A DNA stretch of 64,000 nt from assembly GCA_030746435.1 (NCBI GenBank), contig JASLMV010000009.1, positions 39,076 through 103,075 of the forward strand. Direction: 5' to 3'. This document shows, piece after piece, positions 43,980 to 52,435 of the stretch. The translations under genes were made by a program, and so were the position numbers. This stretch comes from Gammaproteobacteria bacterium. Lineage in GTDB: Bacteria > Pseudomonadota > Gammaproteobacteria > Steroidobacterales > GCA-2729495. The notes beneath the pieces are model-generated. The model had not been told where the DNA came from and did not search any database. It saw only the letters and a program-made list of their open reading frames with translations. How positions within the stretch are numbered: position 1 is the first letter of the stretch; each line of letters opens with the position of its first letter.

Positions 43980-44264
43980 GAAGGAGGAAATTCAATATAG
44001 GAAGAATTTCTCTCTGTATTCAGGCTTGGGGCCTGACTGCACTCATTGCATTCGGTTAAGGAGCTATACCTTTCTCAGTCGTTCCTCGTTGCTGCGACAG
44101 AACCCCAAAAGACGCAGCACCGTTTGCCTGCGAGCAATTTAGCATTGCAACAAGCACTTAGAATCATCTAAACAGATGAGAAAAAGTATCAATTTACAGA
44201 AAATCAAGGGGTTAGGCGGGTGTCGCTGGAAAATGATTCGGGGTGCTTCAGAAACATCGGGAGA

Positions 44265-44407
44265 AGTGCATTTTGGCGGATCAGGAATAGCCAGGAGTAG
44301 CTGCCAAGTCCTTAAAATTTTTCCGGGTGGTCCGGAAAGACCAGTAGCAGTGCGATCTAGCGGATCAGGAATGGCCAAATTTGGCTGCCAAGTCCCTAAA
44401 GTTTTTC
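44265..44407. repeat. Imperfect direct duplication with 84-bp period
   Basis: Two copies, about 44265-44323 and 44349-44407, share AGTGC...GCGGATCAGGAAT, then GCCA, CTGCCAAGTCC and TTTTTC with scattered substitutions. The period of 84 is a multiple of three, so an open frame can cross it, but substitutions do not show a coding pattern. It lies just past the 3' end of tRNA-Thr. Origin unknown. Confidence 0.75.
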
Positions 44408-44463
44408 GAAGTCGGCCCTGGCCCGGGCTCCGCCCGAGCCATAGCCGTACTTCTCAATAACTT

Positions 44464-44539
<76 letters not shown>

Positions 44540-44671
44540 ATCGACAGAAATCTGGCCGGTGCTGTACATCGCGCTAGCCGGCACGGGGCGAAGTATAGGG
44601 GGAGTTATGAGGACGGGCAATCAGCCCCGGCTGCCAGATTACGGCATGCCGCTCGACCAAGGTTTATACGG

Positions 44672-45088
44672 TCAGCGCTTGTTACGGACGCGAACGATGA
44701 CTTCCACATCGTGCGCCTCGGTACCGGGCGGCAGGTCCGGGATCTTGTCGAACTCAAGTTCGTCCAGACCGATGTCGGTCAGTTCACCGGTATCGACATT
44801 ATAAAAATGATGATGCGGGTGAATGGTCGAATCGAAAAACTGGCGTGTTGAATCGACCGAAAGTTCGCGCGCCAGGCCATGGCGTGCAAACAGGTTAAGC
44901 GTGTTATAGACCGTTGCCTTTGAAACCCGGCTACCGGCTGTTCGCAGCTTTCCAAGAATCTGATCAGCTGAAAGGTGTTGCGGACTGGCCAGCAACAACA
45001 TTCCTATTTCCATACGCTGCTTCGTCGGTTTTACGCCGCTAGCGCGCAGCGTTTGTTCGACCTGCTGTTTGAACTCCACTGTCATCAT
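44672..45088 (-). CDS. Fur-family transcriptional regulator, Irr-like and cysteine-free
   Basis: A 138-residue DNA-binding repressor of the Fur superfamily. The winged helix includes 'GVKPTKQRMEIGMLLL', 'LSADQILGKLRTAG' and 'VSKATVYNTLNLFARHGL'. The dimerisation domain begins 'QFFDSTIHPHHHFYNVDTGE', with the His cluster seen in Irr/Fur proteins. No cysteine occurs anywhere, so the structural CxxC zinc site of Fur, Zur and PerR is missing, as in haem-responsive Irr. Haem or iron sensing is inferred. It is divergent from the minor pilin genes, with tRNA-Thr downstream. Confidence 0.88.
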   Translation of the reverse strand: MMTVEFKQQVEQTLRASGVKPTKQRMEIGMLLLASPQHLSADQILGKLRTAGSRVSKATVYNTLNLFARHGLARELSVDSTRQFFDSTIHPHHHFYNVDTGELTDIGLDELEFDKIPDLPPGTEAHDVEVIVRVRNKR

Positions 45089-45209
45089 CCCCCCCGAGAT
45101 AACTGCGCGGCCATTTTAGCCACACGCCGCAACGAGTGTAAATGCCCAGCGCAACTTTTGTTTCAAGTCACTTGTATTAGAAATTTTTGTCGCAGATTTT
45201 TTTGTCCGC

Positions 45210-45779
45210 ATGCAGAGTGAGACAGTGAAATTTGCTGGCAACATGAAACAACAACTTGGGACGACTCTTGCAGAACTTTTATTGGCACTGGCCGTCCTCG
45301 GAGTACTTATATCGCTGTCCGTGTCGGGATTTTCTACACTCTTTGCTGAAGCTCGCATGACCAGTCAGGTCAATAACTTAGTTCATACTCTTCACCTGGC
45401 ACGCCAAAAGTCACGTGCACTTGGGACCGATGTCGTGCTCTGTAAGAGTGCAAACGGTCTGCAATGCAGTTCAAGCTCAGCCTGGCACAATGGTTGGTTG
45501 CTTTTTGCCAACACGAACGGAGACACCCCCCCGAAAATCAATCCTGGTGAGCGGCTGTTGGTCACCCACGGTTCACTCCATGGACTGCAAATCTCCGCAA
45601 ACCGGCGTGCATTCAGCATGCGCCCCTTCGGTCGGCGCGCGACCAATGGGACCCTTACCTTTTGCGACCACCGGGGCGGTGGCAGTGCGCGTGCGGTCGT
45701 GCTTAGCTACACCGGCAAGCCGCGAGTTACCCGGCAGGATACGGGCGGCAACCCATTAACATGCCCTGCAAAGCAATGA
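45210..45779 (+). CDS. FimT/FimU (GspH-type) minor pilin
   Basis: A 189-residue type IV pseudopilin. The prepilin motif is G-TTLAELLLALAVLGVLIS after residue 17, a variant of G-FTLIELL that keeps the essential Glu at +5 but has Thr at +1. The C-terminal 'RGGGSARAVVLSYTGKPRV' is characteristic of FimT/GspH proteins. A start at the second Met (residue 12) is possible. It is the first gene of a five-gene minor pilin operon; minor pilins form the priming complex at the pilus tip and can bind DNA (FimT). Confidence 0.87.
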   Translation: MQSETVKFAGNMKQQLGTTLAELLLALAVLGVLISLSVSGFSTLFAEARMTSQVNNLVHTLHLARQKSRALGTDVVLCKSANGLQCSSSSAWHNGWLLFANTNGDTPPKINPGERLLVTHGSLHGLQISANRRAFSMRPFGRRATNGTLTFCDHRGGGSARAVVLSYTGKPRVTRQDTGGNPLTCPAKQ

Positions 45780-46237
45780 TCCGCTTAATACACAAGATGG
45801 CGGGTACCACGCTTGTAGAAATGCTGGTTGCACTCGTTATCCTGTCACTGGGCATGTATGCAAATCTGCGTATGCTTACCCAAAGTATCTCTACACTAAA
45901 TGTAGCCGGGCAACAGCAACAGGCGGCAGCCGCCATTCGAAACCTTGCAGAAATTATCCAGGGGCTGCCAAAAGAAATTTCTGGCCACCAACCGACGGCC
46001 ACAAACATTTCCTGTACAGGCAATGCATGCGAACCCGAAGAACTGTTCGCCTGGTTCTTCCAATCCTGGTCAACGAAGCTTGCCCGGAAACTCCCCGACG
46101 GCCAGGGGCATCTACAGGTCGTCCAAAGGAACGGCACTGATGTTTTGCAACTCCGGGTCAGGTGGCTGGGCGCCGGCAACGAAGTGCTGCAGCGTGCCGC
46201 TTATATACCGCTGCCGGCCGGCGCGGACAGGCGATGA
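45761..46237 (+). CDS. pilV: PilV-like minor pilin
   Basis: A 158-residue prepilin-like protein with 'MAGTTLVEMLVALVILSLGM' (cleavage after Gly, Glu at +5) and the 'QQQQAAAAIRNLAEII' helix usual in PilV. Two Cys ('ISCTGNACEP') may form a disulfide. It overlaps the FimT-like gene by 19 nt, and the PilW start overlaps its stop (ATGA), so the genes are translationally coupled. Confidence 0.85.
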   Translation: MPCKAMIRLIHKMAGTTLVEMLVALVILSLGMYANLRMLTQSISTLNVAGQQQQAAAAIRNLAEIIQGLPKEISGHQPTATNISCTGNACEPEELFAWFFQSWSTKLARKLPDGQGHLQVVQRNGTDVLQLRVRWLGAGNEVLQRAAYIPLPAGADRR

Positions 46238-47130
46238 AAGCGGCTGCCGGTTTCACGCTGGTAGAGCTCATGGTTGCGCTACTGCTCGGGAGCATCATAA
46301 TTGCCGGGGCACTCAGCCTGTTCAACTCGGTCAGGGCCGCGTATACCAGCGCCCAGCTCATGGCCTCACTGCAGGAGCGTGGTGCATTCGCGTTGACGGC
46401 GCTCGAGGACGATTTACGGCTGGCAGGCTTCTGGGGGCTGCACAGCGACGCAGGGTTGATCAATATCCCAAGCGGTATCCGGGTCCATTGTGCCGGCCGG
46501 AACATCAGCGCGTGGGCGCTGCAACTTGCCGATCCCGTCGATGCGACCGATAACGGGGCCCTGTTGCCCTGTCCACCGGCCGACCGTTTCGTGCCGGGTA
46601 CCGATACACTGATCGTGCGGCATGCCAGCGCTGAGACTGCCGATGACCCGGATCGAATCCGCCTGCATACGAGCGAGACGACCGGTAACATTTTTCGTGC
46701 CGGTGCGCCGCCCGATATAAGCGGCGCAAATACTTTCGAGTTGCAGATTTCCGCGTGGCACCTCGACGCCGCGTCGTCCGAATCCGGACTGCCCGCGTTG
46801 CGACGTTTTACGCTAACGAACAACGGGCTCATGCAGAACCAGGAAATCATGCCAGGTGTCGAGGATTTCCAGGTCTTACTCGGTATCGACAGGGACGGCG
46901 ACCTGCAAATCGACAGCTTTGTAAACGGCGATGACCGCGATGGCGCTCCCGTGCTTGCCGTCAGCATCTGGTTACTGATCCGCTCCGAACGCTCCGAGCC
47001 GGGCCACCACGATAACGGTCCGTGGTACAGCATCGACACCGATGCGCGTAACCCGCTGCGGCCTGATGACAGTTACCGCCGTGCAAGCTTTATGCGTACG
47101 GTTTATCTGCGCAACCGGCCCCCTGCCTGA
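46234..47130 (+). CDS. pilW: PilW-like minor pilin assembly protein
   Basis: A 298-residue protein from ATG 46234, with prepilin motif 'AAGFTLVELMVALLLG', a long N-terminal helix, 'ERGAFALTALEDDLRLAGFWG' (the PilW signature region) and a C-terminal beta domain ending in 'RTVYLRNRPP', typical of PilW. The open frame extends upstream to 46162, but the ATGA overlap with pilV marks the real start. Acts in pilus initiation at the inner membrane. Confidence 0.9.
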   Translation: MKAAAGFTLVELMVALLLGSIIIAGALSLFNSVRAAYTSAQLMASLQERGAFALTALEDDLRLAGFWGLHSDAGLINIPSGIRVHCAGRNISAWALQLADPVDATDNGALLPCPPADRFVPGTDTLIVRHASAETADDPDRIRLHTSETTGNIFRAGAPPDISGANTFELQISAWHLDAASSESGLPALRRFTLTNNGLMQNQEIMPGVEDFQVLLGIDRDGDLQIDSFVNGDDRDGAPVLAVSIWLLIRSERSEPGHHDNGPWYSIDTDARNPLRPDDSYRRASFMRTVYLRNRPPA

Positions 47131-47131
47131 G

Positions 47132-47641
47132 ATGGCAAGAATGATCTGCAGACCAACCGGCTCCGCGTTGCCGATCGTGTTGATGCTGCTCACGATACTG
47201 AGCCTGTTCGCAGCGAATGCATTGCGCACCGCCACGGCAGAAGCGCGGCTTACAGATTCGCTACTGGTCGCGGACAGGGCTTTCGAACTCGGCGAGCGCG
47301 GCATCGCCGCCGGGCTGCGCTACGCTTTCGAAAACCCCGCGAACCTCACGACCGGACTGCCGTTAGCGCTGCGGCTTGCCGGTCCTGATGCCGACGACAC
47401 GGTCGAAGTATCCCTGGCACACACCGTACTCGACAACTATTGCCCGGCAATGAGTGTCTCACCGGTCGAGCGGCTGCACTTTGAGATCCGGGCAATGGTT
47501 CATGTCGAGCTGCTCCGCCAGACCCATGTCCAGGGTTTCTATATATGCCGGGAAATATGCCCGGGCCCCTGCACCGGCATCGAGAGCCTCCCGGTAAGGA
47601 GTTACTGGACCGTACATGGCGAGGGCCGTGGTGGCATCTGA
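47132..47641 (+). CDS. pilX: PilX-like minor pilin
   Basis: A 169-residue protein from ATG 47132, one base after the pilW stop. 'TGSALPIVLMLLTILSLFA' is the PilX-type leader (G-SALP/V.L..L), lacking the canonical FTLIE but resembling PilX, and it is followed by 'ADRAFELGERGIAAGLRYA' (PilX 'A...AE.al..A'). Four clustered Cys (CREICPGPC) lie near the C terminus. Its end overlaps the PilE-like gene by 26 nt. In most relatives pilY1 would come next; it is absent here. Confidence 0.8.
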   Translation: MARMICRPTGSALPIVLMLLTILSLFAANALRTATAEARLTDSLLVADRAFELGERGIAAGLRYAFENPANLTTGLPLALRLAGPDADDTVEVSLAHTVLDNYCPAMSVSPVERLHFEIRAMVHVELLRQTHVQGFYICREICPGPCTGIESLPVRSYWTVHGEGRGGI

Positions 47642-48047
47642 TCATGCGGGCTTCAGCCTGGTCGAGCTGCTGATCGTTATCAGTATCGTCGCGATCGTTA
47701 CGGGAATCGCTTTGCCAAGCTGGCGGGACTATATACGCGCAGCGCGACGTATCGACGCGATGGGTACCCTGCTCCATGTCGCCGCCCGGCAGGAACAGTT
47801 CCGCCTGCAGAACCAGCACTACGCAGACGTGCATGCACTCAGCATTGCGGAGACCACGCCCGGCAGCGACTACCGCATACACATCGTCGTCACAGCGGCA
47901 GGATTCGAGGCGATAGCGACGGCTGCACCCGACGGCAAACAATACGACGACAGTAAATGCTGGTCCTTCGGTATCGATGAAACCGGTCGACGCTGGTCTC
48001 GCTCGGCGAGCGGTATAGATACAACCCGGCAATGCTGGAAGACTTAG
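47616..48047 (+). CDS. pilE: PilE-like minor pilin
   Basis: A 143-residue type IV pilin with 'HAGFSLVELLIVISIVAIVT' (Glu +5) and 'IALPSWRDYIRAARRIDA' continuing the helix, then 'RQEQFRLQNQHYAD', a hallmark of the PilE-like minor pilins found at the end of fimT-pilVWX clusters. Cys near the C terminus ('KCWSFGI', 'RQCWKT') would form the D-region disulfide. Convergent with lspA, one base apart. Confidence 0.87.
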   Translation: MARAVVASDHAGFSLVELLIVISIVAIVTGIALPSWRDYIRAARRIDAMGTLLHVAARQEQFRLQNQHYADVHALSIAETTPGSDYRIHIVVTAAGFEAIATAAPDGKQYDDSKCWSFGIDETGRRWSRSASGIDTTRQCWKT

Positions 48048-48048
48048 C

Positions 48049-48582
48049 TTATTCCGGTGCGGCAGTCTTTGATCGTTCGCGTTCGAAAAATACGCTGTCG
48101 ATAATAATGAGCGTGACACCCACTGTTATCGAACTGTCAGCAACATTAAATGCCGGCCAGTGCCAGTCGCGGTAGTACAGCAACAGGAAATCGACAACGT
48201 AGCCCTGCATCAGCCGGTCGATCAGGTTGCCCACAGCACCGCCAAGCACTAACGCCAGGCCGGTTGCCAGCGTGTGGCAACCCTTCTGCGGCAGATTCCA
48301 CTGGTACCAGACGATACCGGCGCTAACAACGATGGCGATACCGGTAAATAACCAGTGCTGCCAACCACCTGCATCGGCCAGCAGACTGAATGCAGCACCG
48401 GTGTTGTGATAGCGCACCAGGTCGAATACCGGCAGCAGACTGATCCGTTCAAACTCCGCCAGGTTATCGACAACCAGGTACTTGGTGAACCTGTCGGCAA
48501 CCACGATCACAAACGACACGATCAGCCAGCGCAGCGAGGCAAGACCTGCGCAGTTACTCGATGGATTACCGGAATCGCTCAT
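48049..48582 (-). CDS. lspA: Lipoprotein signal peptidase
   Basis: Inner-membrane aspartic protease (signal peptidase II) that cleaves prolipoproteins after lipid attachment. The 177 residues have four membrane helices and the catalytic motifs 'YHNTGAAFS', 'GNLIDRL' (Asp) and 'YVVDFLLLYY...NVADSSI' (Asp). ileS ends 6 bp upstream; the ileS-lspA order is standard. fkpB and ispH, often next, are replaced by the minor pilin genes. Confidence 0.97.
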   Translation of the reverse strand: MSDSGNPSSNCAGLASLRWLIVSFVIVVADRFTKYLVVDNLAEFERISLLPVFDLVRYHNTGAAFSLLADAGGWQHWLFTGIAIVVSAGIVWYQWNLPQKGCHTLATGLALVLGGAVGNLIDRLMQGYVVDFLLLYYRDWHWPAFNVADSSITVGVTLIIIDSVFFERERSKTAAPE

Positions 48583-48588
48583 AACGGC

Positions 48589-51405
48589 TTACGCGAATGC
48601 GCGTGTTTCGCCTTCGCCGTCGACATTCGAAACACAGCGGCCACAGATTTCCGGATGGCCGTCAACACTGCCCACGTCTTCGCGCCGGTGCCAGCAGCGT
48701 ATGCACTTGGCGTGCTCACTCGGGCCGGCCGTTACACGGTAGCCGCTGTCTTTGTTACTGTCTTTTGGCGCTTCGCCGAGCGGCCTCACGTCTGCTTCCG
48801 AAGTAATGAACACGAAGCGCAGCTCATCGCCCAGGGCCTCGAGGGACTCACGCAACACCCCGTTTGCGTAAACCGTCACAACGGCCTCGAGCGGCGAGCC
48901 GATATCGCCTGCATCGCGCAGCGACTCCAGTTCCTTGGCCACGGTCTCGCGCACCCGGATGAGCGCATCCCAGTCAACGGCCTTTTTGTCACCCCCGGGT
49001 ACGTCTGCGAAGGTTGTCAGAAAAACTGAGCCGGCACGCTCGCCCGGCAGCGCCTGCCAGATTTCTTCGGCCGTAAACGTGAGTATCGGTGCAAACCAGC
49101 GGACCATCGCCTCGACGATATGATACATGGCGGTTTGTGCAGACCGGCGCGGATGGCTGTCAGCGCCGGTCGTGTACAGACGGTCTTTCAGGATATCGAG
49201 GAAGAACCCGCCCATATCGACAACACAGAAATTGTGCAACTCCTGGTAGACACGATGGAAGGCGTAACTGTCGTAAGCCTTAAAGATCGACTCCTGTAAA
49301 CTCGCCGCGCGCTGTATCGCCCAGCGGTCCAGGTCAACCAGCTCATCGACCGGTACCAGGTCTTTTGCGGGGTCGAAGCCGTGCAGATTACCCAACAGGA
49401 AACGCGCCGTATTGCGCATGCGCCGGTAGGAGTCGGCCATCCGTTTCAGGATCTCGTCCGAGGCGCTCATCTCGCCGCTGTAATCGGTCGCAGCAACCCA
49501 GAGACGCAAAATATCGGCGCCGAGACTGTTCATGACTTTCTGCGGCGCGATGGTATTGCCCAGTGACTTCGACATCTTGTGGCCTTTTTCATCCACGGTG
49601 AAGCCGTGTGTCATGCACTGACGGTACGGCGCGCGTCCGTGCATCGCTATCGAAGTCAACAGTGAGCTCTGGAACCAGCCACGATGCTGATCCGAGCCTT
49701 CGAGGTACAAGTTCGCTTCACCGCCGATAGCCGGATGCGTTTTCGTCAGGCAATGGTGCACCATGCCCGAATCCATCCACACATCCATCGTATCGACGAC
49801 CTTGTCGTAGTCTTTTGCAGCGTCACCCAGCAACTCTTCCGGTTCCATTTCGAACCAGCCGTCTATGCCGTCCTTTTCGATCCGTTGTGCAGCCGCTTCA
49901 AGCAGGTCGGCTGTATCCGGGTGCAGCTCACCGCTTTCTTTGTTTACAAACAGCGGTAGCGGCACGCCCCAGGTACGCTGCCGCGAGATACACCAGTCAG
50001 GACGCGCATCGACCATCGCTTCGATACGCTGCCGCCCCCAGCCGGGGATCCACTCGACACCGCGAATCGCCGCCATCGCCTGCCCGCGCAGCCCGCCCTG
50101 GTCTAGGCTAACGAACCACTGGGGCGTGGCGAGAAAAATCAGCGGCGTTTTGTGGCGCCAGCAATGGGGATAACTGTGGCCGAACGGACTCTGGTGCAGC
50201 AGGTAGCCGTTCTTGTCGATCAGCGAAATGATCTCGGGACCCGCTTTATTAATGTGCATGCCCCCGAAATGTTCCATCGATTCCAGGTACACGCCATTAC
50301 CGCCCACCGGGTTATCCAGCGGCAGATCATTGGCAAGGCCTGCGGCAAAATCGTCGTGGCCGTGCCCCGGAGCGATATGCACGGCGCCTGTACCGGTCTC
50401 GACGGTCACGAAGTCGGTATTGATGACCGGCACTGTACGGTCCATGAACGGGTGTTTGAGTTCCAGGCCGTTCAGTGCTTCGCCGGGAAACTCCGCGAGC
50501 ACTTGCGAACTGGTCGCACCGTAACGGGTTATGGCTTCTTCGGCGATCGGCTCCGCCAGTACCAGGAGCTCTTCATTGCCGTCGATAGTCAGTTCGACCA
50601 GCACGTAGGCAATATCCGGGCCGAGCGCAACGGCCTGGTTAGCCGGCAGAGTCCATGCGGTCGTTGTCCAGATCGGGATCGAAGCCTCAAGCCTCGATTC
50701 CTTCTGCAGCGCCTTGAAACGGTCGCCCACCATTTCGAATAGCTCGATGCGGTTGACCACCGGGAAGCGCACGTCGATGGCAACTGATGTCTTGTCCTGG
50801 TATTCGACTTCGGCCTCGGCCAGGGCCGAGCCGCAATCAAGACACCAGTGCACGGGCTTAAAGCCGCGCTGCAGGTGGCCGTTAGCGACGATCTGTGCGA
50901 AACCTCGAACCTGCTCGGCTTCGAAGACATGGTCGAGCGTCAGGTAAGGGTTATCCCAATCGGCGAATACGCCGAGCCGTTTGAAGTCCTCACGCTGGCT
51001 ATCGACCTGGCGCAGCGCGTATTCGCGGCAGGCCTGTCGAAATTCGCGTGCATCAAGTTTGGTCCCCACCTTGCCCTTTTTCTTTTCGACCTGCAGCTCG
51101 ATGGGCAGGCCGTGACAATCCCAGCCGGGAATGAACGGTGCATCGAAGCCCGCCAGCGTGCGCGACTTGACGACAATGTCCTTCAGGACCTTATTAACCG
51201 CATGGCCGAGGTGGATCGCACCGTTCGCATACGGCGGGCCGTCGACAAGCAGGAACCTCTCCCGCCCGGCTGATGCCTCCCGAATCCGGCCGTAGATGTC
51301 TTCCTGTGCCCATTTCTTGAGCATCTCGGGCTCACGCTGCGCGAGGTTGGCGCGCATCGGGAAGGCCGTATCCGGCAGGTTCAGTGTGTCCTTGTAATCC
51401 GTCAC
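48589..51405 (-). CDS. ileS: Isoleucyl-tRNA synthetase
   Basis: Cytosolic class Ia synthetase of 938 residues, matching E. coli IleS. Motifs: '[20 protein letters not shown]' (HIGH equivalent), the CP1 editing domain with '[15 protein letters not shown]' and '[11 protein letters not shown]', '[10 protein letters not shown]' (KMSKS), and a C-terminal zinc site 'CIRCWHR...CGRCVSNV' with four Cys. It is part of the murJ-ribF-ileS-lspA block. Confidence 0.98.
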   Translation of the reverse strand: MTDYKDTLNLPDTAFPMRANLAQREPEMLKKWAQEDIYGRIREASAGRERFLLVDGPPYANGAIHLGHAVNKVLKDIVVKSRTLAGFDAPFIPGWDCHGLPIELQVEKKKGKVGTKLDAREFRQACREYALRQVDSQREDFKRLGVFADWDNPYLTLDHVFEAEQVRGFAQIVANGHLQRGFKPVHWCLDCGSALAEAEVEYQDKTSVAIDVRFPVVNRIELFEMVGDRFKALQKESRLEASIPIWTTTAWTLPANQAVALGPDIAYVLVELTIDGNEELLVLAEPIAEEAITRYGATSSQVLAEFPGEALNGLELKHPFMDRTVPVINTDFVTVETGTGAVHIAPGHGHDDFAAGLANDLPLDNPVGGNGVYLESMEHFGGMHINKAGPEIISLIDKNGYLLHQSPFGHSYPHCWRHKTPLIFLATPQWFVSLDQGGLRGQAMAAIRGVEWIPGWGRQRIEAMVDARPDWCISRQRTWGVPLPLFVNKESGELHPDTADLLEAAAQRIEKDGIDGWFEMEPEELLGDAAKDYDKVVDTMDVWMDSGMVHHCLTKTHPAIGGEANLYLEGSDQHRGWFQSSLLTSIAMHGRAPYRQCMTHGFTVDEKGHKMSKSLGNTIAPQKVMNSLGADILRLWVAATDYSGEMSASDEILKRMADSYRRMRNTARFLLGNLHGFDPAKDLVPVDELVDLDRWAIQRAASLQESIFKAYDSYAFHRVYQELHNFCVVDMGGFFLDILKDRLYTTGADSHPRRSAQTAMYHIVEAMVRWFAPILTFTAEEIWQALPGERAGSVFLTTFADVPGGDKKAVDWDALIRVRETVAKELESLRDAGDIGSPLEAVVTVYANGVLRESLEALGDELRFVFITSEADVRPLGEAPKDSNKDSGYRVTAGPSEHAKCIRCWHRREDVGSVDGHPEICGRCVSNVDGEGETRAFA

Positions 51406-51441
51406 TTATATATCCATCTTCTACAGCCGAACGAATGCGGC

Positions 51442-52374
51442 TCAGGCAGCCGCGAGAACCTCGCGCGCCTGCTCGGCATCTTTAAACATTTGCTCACGGA
51501 GCGTTTCCAGGTCGGGAAAGCGAACCTCGTCACGCAGTTTGGCGACGAATTCTACCTGTATATTCGCTCCGTAAATATCCCGGTCGAAATCAAATATGTG
51601 GACTTCGAGTAACGGCTCAACGCCATCGATCGTCGGCCGCGTGCCCACACTCGCAACACCATCCAGCCGATCGTCATTCAGGCCCCGCACCCTGACTGCA
51701 TAGATGCCGTGGACCGGGCTCAACTTGCGGTTCAGCTTCACATTTGCTGTCGGCATGCCGAGCGTCCGGCCCAGCTTCTGACCCAGTACAACTTTGCCGG
51801 ACATGTAATACCAGCGGCCCAACAGCCGGCGCGCCTTCTCGAGGTCACCCGCATACAAAGCCCGGCGCACTGCCGAACTCGAGACCCGCTCGTCCTGCTG
51901 GATAACGCTACCCACCTGCTCGACACCGAAACCGCACTCCGCACCCTTGCGGCTCAGGTCGTCTATCGTACCGGACCGTTTGCGCGCAAATACGAAATCG
52001 TCGCCGACGACGAGGTGCCGGACATGGAGCAGGCCTACAAGCAGGCTGTCTACGAAAATATCCGGCTCCAGTGCCTCGAGCGCGGGCTCGAAATGGGGAC
52101 AATAGAAAAAATCGATCCCGATTTCTTCCAAGGCCTGGTACCTCTCGCGGAAGCGCATCAGCCGTGCCGGCGGTGACTGCGGTGCAAAGTATTCCTTCGG
52201 CGTCGGTTCGAAGGAAAAAATCAGCGACGGCAGTTTGCGTTCGTGCGCGACCTCGAGCACGCGATCGAGGATACGCTGGTGCCCGACATGCAGGCCGTCG
52301 AATGCGCCAATCGTAGCAACGCATCCGTCTGCCAGCCCCGGCACGGGTGCAGCGGGACGGCGGATCAGGAGCAT
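51442..52374 (-). CDS. ribF: Bifunctional riboflavin kinase/FMN adenylyltransferase
   Basis: Makes FMN and FAD. 310 residues. The adenylyltransferase domain has 'IGAFDGLHVGHQRIL' (HxGH motif) and 'VGDDFVFARKRSG' with 'SSSAVRRAL'. The kinase domain has 'GRTLGMPTANVKL' (PTAN motif) and 'GVASVGTRPTIDG', with a later 'EVHIFDFDRDIYG'. FMN supply is relevant to the prenyl-FMN enzymes in the window, but the location here is the ordinary one upstream of ileS. Confidence 0.97.
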   Translation of the reverse strand: MLLIRRPAAPVPGLADGCVATIGAFDGLHVGHQRILDRVLEVAHERKLPSLIFSFEPTPKEYFAPQSPPARLMRFRERYQALEEIGIDFFYCPHFEPALEALEPDIFVDSLLVGLLHVRHLVVGDDFVFARKRSGTIDDLSRKGAECGFGVEQVGSVIQQDERVSSSAVRRALYAGDLEKARRLLGRWYYMSGKVVLGQKLGRTLGMPTANVKLNRKLSPVHGIYAVRVRGLNDDRLDGVASVGTRPTIDGVEPLLEVHIFDFDRDIYGANIQVEFVAKLRDEVRFPDLETLREQMFKDAEQAREVLAAA

Positions 52375-52435
52375 GACCGCCCGCCTGCGACGCGGTTGTC
52401 TTTATATATGTACATATCAGACCCGATCATAGTCC

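Larger units (their letters stand above)
43853..44463. other. 611-bp spacer without a convincing gene
   Basis: Between the HemF-like gene and tRNA-Thr. It holds a minus-strand terminator-like hairpin (43954-43979), AT-rich sequence around 44130-44200, and an imperfect tandem duplication (44265-44407). Open frames on both strands (44176-44460 plus, 44139-44378 minus) cross the duplication and lack recognisable domains or good ribosome binding sites. A small RNA transcribed leftwards and ending at the hairpin is possible but unsupported by other evidence. Confidence 0.5.

Noticed and set aside
44176..44460. 94-codon plus-strand frame and 79-codon minus-strand frame over the tandem duplication
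   Set aside because: No ribosome binding site, no domain, and the differences between the two copies do not favour synonymous change; kept only as a repeat.
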